From Comamonas_C sp026954015 (lineage in GTDB: Bacteria; Pseudomonadota; Gammaproteobacteria; Burkholderiales; Burkholderiaceae_C), in contig JAPSFS010000009.1 of the NCBI GenBank assembly GCA_035063785.1, positions 1 through 64,000 of the forward strand: 64,000 bases of DNA, given 5' to 3'. This document shows, one piece after another, positions 38,154-45,827 of the stretch. A program made the translations under genes and the position numbers. Under the pieces are notes generated by a model. That model saw only the letters and a list, made by a program, of their open reading frames with translations. It was not told the DNA's origin and did not search any database. How positions within the stretch are numbered: position 1 is the stretch's first letter; the number at the start of each line of letters is the position of its first letter.

Positions 38154-38999
38154 ATGACCGACAAAAGCACCGAATCCATCGTCCGCGAGGAGCACGCGCA
38201 GCTCGACTACTCGCACAGCATGAGCTATGGCGACTACCTGTACATCGACCAGGTGCTCTCCGCCCAGCACCCGCTGTCGCCCGCGCACGACGAGATGCTC
38301 TTCATCATCCAGCACCAGACCAGCGAGCTGTGGATGAAGCTGATGCTGACCGAGATCGGCGCGGCCATGGCCGACATCCGCACCGACCACCTGCCGCCCG
38401 CGTTCAAGAAGCTGGCGCGCGCCAGCCGCATCTTCGACCAGCTCGTGAACGCCTGGGACGTGCTCGCCACCATGACGCCGCCCGAGTACACCGCGATCCG
38501 ACCCTACCTGGGGCCGTCCAGCGGCTTTCAGAGCTACCAGTACCGCTGCATCGAGTTCGCGCTCGGCAACAAGAATGCCGCGATGCTGAAGGTGCACGCA
38601 CACAAGCCCGAGCGACTTGCGCTGGTCAAGAGCTACTTCGACGCGCCCTCGCTCTACGACGAGGCGCTGCGCCTCATGGCGCGCCGCGGCCTGCCTATCC
38701 CGGCCAGCCACGTCGAGCGCGACTGGAACCAGGCATACGAAGCCAATGACGCGGTGGAAGCCGCCTGGCTCACGGTCTACCGCGAACCCGAAAAGTACTG
38801 GGACCTGTACCAGCTCGGCGAGAAGCTGACCGACCTGGAAGACGCCTTCCGCGTCTGGCGCTTCAAGCACGTGACCACGGTGGAGCGCATCATCGGCTTC
38901 AAGCGCGGCACCGGCGGCACGAGCGGCGTGGGCTACCTGCGCAAGATGCTCGACGTGGTGCTGTTCCCCGAACTCTGGCGGCTGCGCACAGACCTGTAA
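38154..38999 (+). CDS. kynA: Tryptophan 2,3-dioxygenase
   Basis: A 281-residue haem enzyme that opens the indole ring of tryptophan to N-formylkynurenine. Conserved segments are YGDYLYIDQVL, DEMLFIIQHQTSELWMKLML with the distal His and substrate Arg region, SSGFQSYQYRCIEFALGNK, and the haem-ligand region FRVWRFKHVTTVERIIGFKRGTGGTSGVGYL. Start has a CAGGAGA ribosome site. The kynureninase and formamidase genes are not adjacent. Confidence 0.96.
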   Translation: MTDKSTESIVREEHAQLDYSHSMSYGDYLYIDQVLSAQHPLSPAHDEMLFIIQHQTSELWMKLMLTEIGAAMADIRTDHLPPAFKKLARASRIFDQLVNAWDVLATMTPPEYTAIRPYLGPSSGFQSYQYRCIEFALGNKNAAMLKVHAHKPERLALVKSYFDAPSLYDEALRLMARRGLPIPASHVERDWNQAYEANDAVEAAWLTVYREPEKYWDLYQLGEKLTDLEDAFRVWRFKHVTTVERIIGFKRGTGGTSGVGYLRKMLDVVLFPELWRLRTDL

Positions 39000-39009
39000 G
39001 GGCGGCGCG

Positions 39010-39250
39010 CCCGTCTCCGGGCGCCAGCAGCGCCCGGAAATCGTTCACGTTGGTGCAGGTCGCCCCGGTGGCCACCAGATCGCCGAGCGCCGCGAAGTGG
39101 CCGCGGGCGTCGTTGCGGTCCAGGTGGTCGGCACGGCGCAGGCCCAGCGCCGCGGCGGTACGGTACGGGCCCGGCAGCCAGCCCGCCGGGTTCGTCTTGC
39201 AGCCCACCTCCTCGGTCGTCGCCACGTCCACCCATACACGCCACGGTTGA
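39010..39250 (-). pseudogene. Remnant of a glycerate 2-kinase (MOFRL C-terminal end)
   Basis: The 382-bp gap between kynA and gntR holds no intact gene. In one minus-strand frame it encodes a stretch of about 75 residues ending AALGLRRADHLDRNDARGHFAALGDLV and then TGATCTNVNDFRALL, which is the conserved C-terminal end of MOFRL-type glycerate kinases (TtuD/GckA). No ATP-binding part precedes it. The frame is open beyond the natural end, so the original stop is lost. In purine degraders this enzyme assimilates glyoxylate carbon, so the remnant fits the locus. Confidence 0.7.
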
Positions 39251-39334
39251 TTACGTGGGCAAGCGATGGCGCGCTGCGCCGGGCCTGGCACCTGGGAGAC
39301 GGGGGTGGCCACCCCCCAGGATGCCACAATCGTC

Positions 39335-39358
39335 CACAAAAAGTGTATGCAATTTTGG
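39335..39358. promoter_or_regulatory. Candidate GntR operator in front of the gntR-puuE operon
   Basis: The sequence AAAGTGTATGCAATTTT, preceded by CACAA, is a near-palindrome of the same type as at 35336. It lies 25-45 bp upstream of the gntR start and would allow autoregulation. Confidence 0.65.
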
Positions 39359-39381
39359 CAGGCTGGTTGTATCATGTACCG

Positions 39382-40071
39382 ATGCACGAGAGCGCCACGC
39401 CTTCCGCCACCGCAAGCATCGTCGAGAGCCTGACGCGCGCCATCGTCGAGCACCGGCTGGTGCCGGGCACCAAGCTGGCGGAACAGAAGCTGGCGGACCA
39501 CTTCGGCGTCTCGCGCACGCTGGTGCGCCAGGCGCTGTTCCAGCTTGCGCAAAACCGGCTGATCCGGCTGGAGCCGGCACGCGGCGCGTTCGTTGCGACG
39601 CCCTCGGTGCAGGAGGCGCGCCAGGTGTTCGCGGTGCGCCGCATGCTGGAGGTGGCGACGGTGCGCGCCTTCATCGCCGAGCGCACGCCCGCGCGCCTGC
39701 GCACGCTGCGCCAGCACATGCAGGCTGAAAAGAAGGCGATGGCGGCGCAGGACGTGGGCCTGCGCACGCAGCTGCTCGGCGACTTTCACGTGCACATCGC
39801 CGAGCTCATGGGCAACGAGGTGCTGGCGCAGATGCTGGGGGAGCTGATCTCGCGCTGCGCGCTCATCACGCTGATGTACCAGTCCACCACCGCCGCCGAG
39901 CACTCGCACGACGAGCACGAGGCGATCTACGCCGCGATCACCGCCGGTGACGAGGCCGAGGCCGCCCGCCTGATGCAGGAACACCTGACCAATGTGGAGG
40001 CCGGGCTGATGTTCGACCGCGAGCCTCCGTCCAACGATCTTTCCATGGCGCTCTCCGCCACACCCGCATGA
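39382..40071 (+). CDS. GntR-family regulator (FadR/FCD type), likely of urate catabolism
   Basis: A 229-residue regulator with an N-terminal winged helix (LAEQKLADHFGVSRTLVRQALFQLAQNRLIRLEPARGAFV, about 30-70) and a C-terminal helical FCD effector domain. The FCD metal ligands are plausible in the D-F-H-V-H-I segment (GDFHVHIAELMGNE) and the later AAEHSHDEHEAIYAAI. It starts the operon with puuE (4-nt overlap). The effector is probably a purine-degradation intermediate; this is inference from context. There is no clear ribosome site. Confidence 0.9.
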   Translation: MHESATPSATASIVESLTRAIVEHRLVPGTKLAEQKLADHFGVSRTLVRQALFQLAQNRLIRLEPARGAFVATPSVQEARQVFAVRRMLEVATVRAFIAERTPARLRTLRQHMQAEKKAMAAQDVGLRTQLLGDFHVHIAELMGNEVLAQMLGELISRCALITLMYQSTTAAEHSHDEHEAIYAAITAGDEAEAARLMQEHLTNVEAGLMFDREPPSNDLSMALSATPA

Positions 40072-41033
40072 CGACCCCCTGCTACGACACCACCGCCCCC
40101 TACCCGCGCGACCTCATCGGCTACGGCCGCACCACGCCCCACCCGCACTGGCCCGGCCACGCCCGCATCGCAGTGCAGTTCGTGCTGAACTACGAGGAAG
40201 GCGGCGAAAACTGCGTGCTGCACGGCGACGCCGGCAGCGAGCAGTTCCTCTCCGAGCTCTTCAACCCCGCCGCCTACCCCGCGCGGCACATGAGCATGGA
40301 GAGCATCTACGAATACGGCTCGCGCGCGGGCGTCTGGCGCGTGCTGCGCGAGTTTGAAAAACGGAGGCTGCCGCTCACCATCTACGGCATCGCCACCGCG
40401 CTGCAAAAGAACCGCGAAGTAGCGCAGGCCTTCCATGAGCTCGGCCACGAGGTCGCCTGCCACGGCCTGCGCTGGATCCACTACCAGGAGGTGCCCGAGG
40501 CCGTGGAGCGCGCGCACATGCAGCAGTGCCTGGAGATTTTCGACGACCTCTACGCTGGCCGGGGCGACCACGCACTGGGCTGGTACACCGGGCGCGACAG
40601 CCCCAACACGCACCGGCTCGTGGCCGATGCCGGGCGCTTCACCTACGACGCCGACTACTACGGCGACGACCTGCCCTTCTGGATGAAGGTGCAAAAGACC
40701 GATGGCTCTACGGCCCAGCAGCTCGTCGTGCCCTACACGCTGGATACGAACGACATGCGCTTCGGCCTGCCCCAGGGCTTCTCGCACGCCGACCCGTTCT
40801 TCGCCTACCTGCGCGACGCCTTTGACGTGCTCTACGCCGAGGGCGACCCGCAAGGCCTGAACGCGCCCAAGATGATGACCATCGGCCTGCACTGTCGCAT
40901 GGTGGGGCGCCCGGGCCGCTTCATCGCGCTGCAACGTTTCCTCGATCACATCGCGCAGCACGAGCACGTGTGGGTGTGCCGCCGCATCGACCTGGCGCGC
41001 CACTGGATCAAGCAATTCCCCGCACCCGCCTGA
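40068..41033 (+). CDS. puuE: Allantoinase PuuE (polysaccharide-deacetylase fold)
   Basis: A 321-residue cofactor-independent allantoinase of the NodB-like family, unrelated to the amidohydrolase AllB. The family start YPRDLIGYGRTTPHPHWPGHARIAVQFVLNYEEGGE, the SMESIYEYGSRAGVWR segment and HEVACHGLRWIHYQ are present. It converts allantoin to allantoate, the step between the UraD and AllC activities encoded next. It is translationally coupled to gntR. Confidence 0.94.
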   Translation: MTTPCYDTTAPYPRDLIGYGRTTPHPHWPGHARIAVQFVLNYEEGGENCVLHGDAGSEQFLSELFNPAAYPARHMSMESIYEYGSRAGVWRVLREFEKRRLPLTIYGIATALQKNREVAQAFHELGHEVACHGLRWIHYQEVPEAVERAHMQQCLEIFDDLYAGRGDHALGWYTGRDSPNTHRLVADAGRFTYDADYYGDDLPFWMKVQKTDGSTAQQLVVPYTLDTNDMRFGLPQGFSHADPFFAYLRDAFDVLYAEGDPQGLNAPKMMTIGLHCRMVGRPGRFIALQRFLDHIAQHEHVWVCRRIDLARHWIKQFPAPA

Positions 41034-41098
41034 AAATTCAAGTCAAATAGGCCTGCAGCGCTTGCCAGGCAAGCGCGAGCAGCTATCGATTCAGTAGG
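41034..41098. repeat. Comamonadaceae-type intergenic palindromic repeat, copy 3
   Basis: The core GCGCTTGCCAGGCAAGCGC is flanked by CCTGCA on the left and GAGCAGCTATCGATTCA on the right, with AT-rich ends (AAATTCAAGTCAAATAG). It fills the whole gap between puuE and the uraD-allC fusion gene. Confidence 0.85.
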
Positions 41099-41104
41099 AA
41101 TGCC

Positions 41105-42877
41105 ATGCCCCTGACCCTGGACCAACTCAACGCCGCGCCGCCCGCCGAGGCGATCCGCCTGCTGGACGGCATCTACGAGCACTCACCCTGGATCGCGCAG
41201 GCCGCGCTCGCGCACCGCCCCTTCGCCACGCTCGCCCAGCTCAAGGTGGCCATGGTGCAGGCGCTGGATGCGGCAGGGGCAGACGCGCAGCTTGCGCTCA
41301 TCCGCGCCCACCCGGAGCTCGCGGGCAAGGCCATGGTGGACAAGACGCTCACGGCGGAATCGACCCACGAGCAGAGCAAGGCCGGCCTCACGAACTGCAC
41401 GCCCGAGGAATTCGCGCGCATCCAGCAGCTCAATGCCGACTACAACGCGCGCTTCGGCTTTCCCTTCATCCTCGCGGTGCGCGGCCCGCGCGGCACGGGC
41501 CTCAGCAAGCAGCAGATCATCGACACCTTCGCGCGGCGCCTGGCCAACCACCGCGATTTCGAGCGCGCCGAAGCCATCCGCAACATCCACCGCATCGCCG
41601 AAATCCGCCTGAACGAGAAATTCGGTTATGAACCTGTGCTCGGCAACGACGTCTGGGACTGGCACGAGCGCCTGGCCCAGCACAGCGACGCGGGCTACGC
41701 CGAGCGCGGTCAGCTCACCGTCACCTACCTCACCGACGCGCACCGCGCCTGCGCCCGGACGATCAGCGAGTGGATGCGCGAAAGCGGCTTCGACGAGGTC
41801 GAGATCGACGCCGTGGGCAACGTCGTGGGCCGCTACAGGCCCGCCACTGAAGGCGCGCCATACCTGCTCACCGGCAGCCACTACGACACCGTGCGCAACG
41901 GCGGCAAGTACGACGGGCGCACCGGCATCTTCGTGCCGCTGGCCTGCGTGCGCGAACTGCACCGCCAGAACCGCCGCCTGCCCTTCGGCATCGAGCTCGT
42001 GGCCTTTGCCGAAGAGGAAGGCCAGCGCTACAAGGCCACCTTCCTGGGCTCGGGCGCGCTCGTGGGCGACTTCGACCCCGGCTGGCTCGCGCAGAAGGAC
42101 GCCGACGGCATCACCCTGCGCGAGGCGATGGAGCACGCGGGCCTGTGCATCGCCGACATCCCCAAGCTCCAGCGCGACCCGGCCAGGTACCTGGGCTACA
42201 TCGAGGTCCACATCGAGCAAGGCCCGGTACTCAACGAACTCGGCCTGCCGCTGGGCGTGGTCACCAGCATCAACGCCAGCAGCCGCTACCAGTGCGCCAT
42301 CACCGGCATGGCCAGCCACGCCGGCACCACGCCCATGAACCGCAGACGCGACGCGGCCGCCGCCGCCGCCGAGCTGCTGCTGTTCATGGAAGAGCGCGCC
42401 GCCAGGGATGGCGACAGCGTGGCCACCATGGGCATGCTGAACGTGCCCAGCGGCTCGGTCAACGTGGTGCCCGGGCGCTGCGAATTCAGCCTCGACATGC
42501 GCGCGCCGAGCAACGCCCAGCGCGACGCGCTCGTGGCCGACATCCTGCAGCGCCTGGACGACATCTGCCAGCGCCGCGGCCTGCAGTACATGGCCGAGCG
42601 CAGCATGCAGGCCAGCGCCGCCCCCAGCAACCCGGCGCTGCAGGCACGCTGGGAAGCCGCCGTGCAGGCCCTGGGCCTGCCCGTGCACCGCATGCCCAGC
42701 GGCGCAGGGCACGACGCCATGAAAATTCACCAGATGCTGCCGCAGGCCATGCTCTTCGTTCGCGGCGAAAACAGCGGCATCAGCCACAACCCGCTCGAAT
42801 CCTCCACGGCCGACGACATGCAGCTGGCCGTGCAGGCCTACGGCCACGTCCTGAACCAACTCGCCCAGCAGAACTGA
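41105..42877 (+). CDS. Fused OHCU decarboxylase and allantoate amidohydrolase (UraD-AllC)
   Basis: A 590-residue two-domain enzyme. Residues 1 to about 170 are OHCU decarboxylase: LIRAHPELAGKA with the catalytic His, ESTHEQSKAGL, and LNADYNARFGFPFILAVRG. Residues about 185-590 are an M20-type allantoate/carbamoyl-amino-acid amidohydrolase: GSHYDTVRNGGKYDGRTG, FAEEEGQRY, HIEQGPVLNELGLPLGVVTSI, GMASHAGTTPM and the distal SGAGHDAM. The first activity yields S-allantoin, the second uses allantoate, with PuuE acting between them. Both active sites look complete. There is no break in the frame between the domains. Confidence 0.93.
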   Translation: MPLTLDQLNAAPPAEAIRLLDGIYEHSPWIAQAALAHRPFATLAQLKVAMVQALDAAGADAQLALIRAHPELAGKAMVDKTLTAESTHEQSKAGLTNCTPEEFARIQQLNADYNARFGFPFILAVRGPRGTGLSKQQIIDTFARRLANHRDFERAEAIRNIHRIAEIRLNEKFGYEPVLGNDVWDWHERLAQHSDAGYAERGQLTVTYLTDAHRACARTISEWMRESGFDEVEIDAVGNVVGRYRPATEGAPYLLTGSHYDTVRNGGKYDGRTGIFVPLACVRELHRQNRRLPFGIELVAFAEEEGQRYKATFLGSGALVGDFDPGWLAQKDADGITLREAMEHAGLCIADIPKLQRDPARYLGYIEVHIEQGPVLNELGLPLGVVTSINASSRYQCAITGMASHAGTTPMNRRRDAAAAAAELLLFMEERAARDGDSVATMGMLNVPSGSVNVVPGRCEFSLDMRAPSNAQRDALVADILQRLDDICQRRGLQYMAERSMQASAAPSNPALQARWEAAVQALGLPVHRMPSGAGHDAMKIHQMLPQAMLFVRGENSGISHNPLESSTADDMQLAVQAYGHVLNQLAQQN

Positions 42878-42882
42878 ACACC

Positions 42883-44139
42883 ATGACCACGACCTACGAA
42901 CAACTCGACACCTGGATCGACCAGCATTTCGACGAACAGGTGCGCTTCCTGCAGGAGCTCGTGCGCGTGCCCACCGACACGCCGCCGGGCAACAACGCGC
43001 CGCACGCCGAGCGCACGGCCGAGCTCATCCGGGCCTTCGGCTTCGAGGCCGAAAAACACCCCGTGCCCGACGCCGAGGTCAAGGCCTACGGCATGCAGAG
43101 CATCACCAACCTCATCGTGCGCCGCCCCTACGGCCAGGGCGGCCTCACGCTCGCGCTCAATGCCCACGGCGACGTGGTGCCGCCGGGCGAAGGCTGGCAG
43201 CACGACCCCTACGGCGCCGAGATCGAGGGCGGCAAGCTCTACGGGCGCGCGGCCGCCGTGAGCAAGTGCGACTTCTCCACCTTCAGCTTCGCCGTGCGCG
43301 CGCTCGAGGCCGTCGCCAGGCCGACCAAGGGCCGCATCGAGCTGCACTTCACCTACGACGAGGAATTCGGCGGGCTGCTCGGGCCGGGCTGGCTGCTCGC
43401 GCAAGGCCTCACCCAGCCCGACCTGATGATTGCGGCCGGCTTCAGCTACGAAGTCGTCACCGCGCACAACGGCTGCCTGCAGCTCGAAGTGACGGTGCAG
43501 GGCCGCATGGCGCACGCCGCCGTGCCGCACACCGGCGTGGACGCGCTGCAGGCGGCCGTGTTCATCATGAACGCGCTCTATGCCGAGAACACCGCCTACC
43601 AGAAGGTGAGTTCCAAGGTGAAGGGCATCCACCACCCCTATCTCAACATCGGCCGCATCGAAGGCGGCACCAACACCAACGTGATTCCCGGCAAGGTCGT
43701 GCTCAAGCTCGACCGCCGCATGATCCCCGAGGAAAACCCGGCCAAGGTGGAAGCGCGCCTGCGCAAGGTGATCGAGGACGCCACGCGCCACTTCAACCGC
43801 TGGCGCGGCGTGAAGGGCATGGACGCCGTCACCACCGACGTGCGCCGCATCCTGCTGGCCAACGCGATGACGCCGCTCAAGGGCAACGCCCCGCTCGTCG
43901 CCGCGCTGCAAAAACACGGCCAGGCCATCTTCGGCGAGACACCGCCCGCCGTCGGCACGCCGCTGTACACCGACGTGCGCCTGTATGTCGAGCGCGGCAT
44001 TCCGGGCGTGATCTACGGCGCGGGCCCGCGCACCGTGCTGGAAAGCCACGCCAAGCGCAATGACGAACGCATCGATCTGGAAGACCTGCGCCGCGCCACC
44101 AAGGTCGTCGCGCGCAGCCTCTGCGACCTGATGGCCTGA
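42883..44139 (+). CDS. M20-family metallohydrolase of the purine locus, function unknown
   Basis: A 418-residue ArgE/DapE-type protein. It keeps the metal and catalytic motifs NAHGDVVP, TYDEEFGG, the SYEVVTAHNG glutamate, the dimer-domain HAAVPHTGVDAL and the distal ESHAKRNDERI histidine. The bridging-aspartate motif usually read GxGAxDMK is here GRAAAVSKCDF, so the aspartate is absent from its usual position. It starts 6 nt after the fusion gene, so it is in the same operon. It may act on an open ureide such as ureidoglycolate or ureidoglycine, or on a related N-carbamoyl or N-acyl compound; none of this is proven. Confidence 0.85.
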   Translation: MTTTYEQLDTWIDQHFDEQVRFLQELVRVPTDTPPGNNAPHAERTAELIRAFGFEAEKHPVPDAEVKAYGMQSITNLIVRRPYGQGGLTLALNAHGDVVPPGEGWQHDPYGAEIEGGKLYGRAAAVSKCDFSTFSFAVRALEAVARPTKGRIELHFTYDEEFGGLLGPGWLLAQGLTQPDLMIAAGFSYEVVTAHNGCLQLEVTVQGRMAHAAVPHTGVDALQAAVFIMNALYAENTAYQKVSSKVKGIHHPYLNIGRIEGGTNTNVIPGKVVLKLDRRMIPEENPAKVEARLRKVIEDATRHFNRWRGVKGMDAVTTDVRRILLANAMTPLKGNAPLVAALQKHGQAIFGETPPAVGTPLYTDVRLYVERGIPGVIYGAGPRTVLESHAKRNDERIDLEDLRRATKVVARSLCDLMA

Positions 44140-44157
44140 ACGTTTCGCTACTCCCAA

Positions 44158-44179
44158 ACGGGGTTGCCGTCAACCCCGT
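44158..44179 (+). terminator. Hairpin between the M20 gene and the permease gene
   Basis: A perfect 9-bp stem ACGGGGTTG/CAACCCCGT with a 4-nt loop begins 19 nt after the M20 stop. No U tract follows, so it could be a leaky or Rho-assisted terminator at the end of the gntR-puuE operon. Confidence 0.55.
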
Positions 44180-44204
44180 GCATCCCATAGTGTCGATACG
44201 ATTT

Positions 44205-44230
44205 AATTTGTATACACTTTTTGTATGTAA
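44205..44230. promoter_or_regulatory. Candidate GntR operator in front of the permease gene
   Basis: AATTTGTATACACTTT (44205-44220) followed by TTGTATG is almost the same as the site in front of uraH. It lies 24-49 bp upstream of the permease start, so the permease probably has its own regulated promoter. Confidence 0.7.
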
Positions 44231-44253
44231 TCTCTGCCACTCAGGAGCACTGC

Positions 44254-45741
44254 ATGCAAAACCCTGTCCACCCGGTTGATGAAAGACTCTCCTGGGGCCA
44301 CCTGATCACCCTGGGCATGCAGCACGTGCTCGTGATGTACGCGGGCGCGGTGGCCGTGCCGCTCATCGTCGGGCGCGCGCTCAACCTCACGCCCGAGCAG
44401 GTCGCGCACCTCATCTCGGCCGACCTCTTCGTCTGTGGTCTGGTCACCATGATCCAGGCGGGTGGCGCCACGCAGTGGTTCGGCATCAAGCTGCCCGTGA
44501 TGATGGGCGTGACCTTCGCGGCCGTGGCGCCCATGGTCTCGATGGCGCAGACCAACGGCGGGCCCTATGGCGCCGGGCTCATCTTCGGCTCGGTCATCGG
44601 CGCGGGCGTGGTCGCCATCCTCATCGCGCCGCTCATGAGCCGCATGCTGCGCTTCTTCCCGCCCGTGGTCACGGGCACCATCATCGCCGTCATCGGCATC
44701 AGCCTGATGCGCATCGGCATCAACTGGATCTTCGGCAACCCCGTCGGCCCCACGGCGCCCTCGGTCACCAACCCTGAGTACATCAAATGGCTCGCCGAGC
44801 TGCAGGCCGCCGTCAGCGCGCCGGGCTCATCACTGCCGCCCGTGCCCAAGGGCCTGGCCATTCTGCCCACCGTGCCCAACCCCAGGTACGCCGATCTCAC
44901 GGGCATGGGCATCTCCGCCGTGGTGCTGCTCACCATCCTCTTCGTCGCCCGCTTCGGCAAGGGCTTTCTCGCCAACATCTCGGTGCTCGTGGGCATCATC
45001 GTCGGCGGCGTGATCACCGCCGCCATGGGCCTCATGACCTTCGAGAAGGTGGGCAAGGCCGCGTGGTTCGACCTGGTGCTGCCGTTTCAGATCGCCTACC
45101 CGGTGTTCGACCCCATCCTCATCCTCACGATGTCGCTCGTGATGATCGTGGTGCTGATCGAATCGACCGGCATGTTCCTCGCGCTCGGCGAGATGACGGA
45201 CAAGCACATCGGCCCCGACGACCTCAAGCGCGGCCTGCGCACCGACGGCCTGGGCACCGTCATCGGCGGGCTGTTCAGCACCTTCCCCTACACGAGCTTC
45301 TCGCAGAACGTGGGGCTTGTGGCCGTGACGGGCATCAAGAGCCGCTGGGTGTGCGTCATGGGCGGCGTGATCATGATCCTCTTCGGCATCGTGCCCAAGA
45401 TGGGCGCGCTCGTCGAATCGCTCCCCACCGTGGTGCTGGGCGGCGCGGGCCTGGTGATGTTCGGCATGGTCGCGGCCACCGGCATCCGCATCCTCGCAGC
45501 GGTGGACTTTCACACCAACCGCAACAACGCGATCATCGTCGCCATCTCCATCGGCGTGGGCATGATCCCGCTCGTCGCGCCCAACTTCCGCCAGTGGATG
45601 CCGCACGCCATCCACCCGCTGATCGAATCGGGCATCCTGCTCGCGTCGGTCGCCGCCGTGGCGCTCAACCTCTTCTTCAACGGCGCCAAGGACGACAGCG
45701 CGTCAGTGACCAAGGCCAGCATGCAGGCGGGCGCGCACTGA
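44254..45741 (+). CDS. NCS2-family purine permease (urate/xanthine type)
   Basis: A 495-residue inner-membrane transporter with about 12-14 hydrophobic segments. The family features are QHVLVMYAGAVAVPLIVG in the first helix, ESTGMFLALGEMT and the signature SQNVGLVAVTGIKSRWV. These match the nucleobase-cation symporter 2 group that imports urate and xanthine. The frame begins earlier at a TTG, but the ATG at 44254 follows a CAGGAG ribosome site at the proper distance. Position in the urate locus supports a urate or xanthine substrate. Confidence 0.92.
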   Translation: MQNPVHPVDERLSWGHLITLGMQHVLVMYAGAVAVPLIVGRALNLTPEQVAHLISADLFVCGLVTMIQAGGATQWFGIKLPVMMGVTFAAVAPMVSMAQTNGGPYGAGLIFGSVIGAGVVAILIAPLMSRMLRFFPPVVTGTIIAVIGISLMRIGINWIFGNPVGPTAPSVTNPEYIKWLAELQAAVSAPGSSLPPVPKGLAILPTVPNPRYADLTGMGISAVVLLTILFVARFGKGFLANISVLVGIIVGGVITAAMGLMTFEKVGKAAWFDLVLPFQIAYPVFDPILILTMSLVMIVVLIESTGMFLALGEMTDKHIGPDDLKRGLRTDGLGTVIGGLFSTFPYTSFSQNVGLVAVTGIKSRWVCVMGGVIMILFGIVPKMGALVESLPTVVLGGAGLVMFGMVAATGIRILAAVDFHTNRNNAIIVAISIGVGMIPLVAPNFRQWMPHAIHPLIESGILLASVAAVALNLFFNGAKDDSASVTKASMQAGAH

Positions 45742-45827
45742 GGTGAACCCCAGGTGCTGCATGACCGCGTCCGCGACCCGGTTTGCAGTAAGCTAGCAGC
45801 GCACATTTTTTCCACTCGGGTGCCCTC

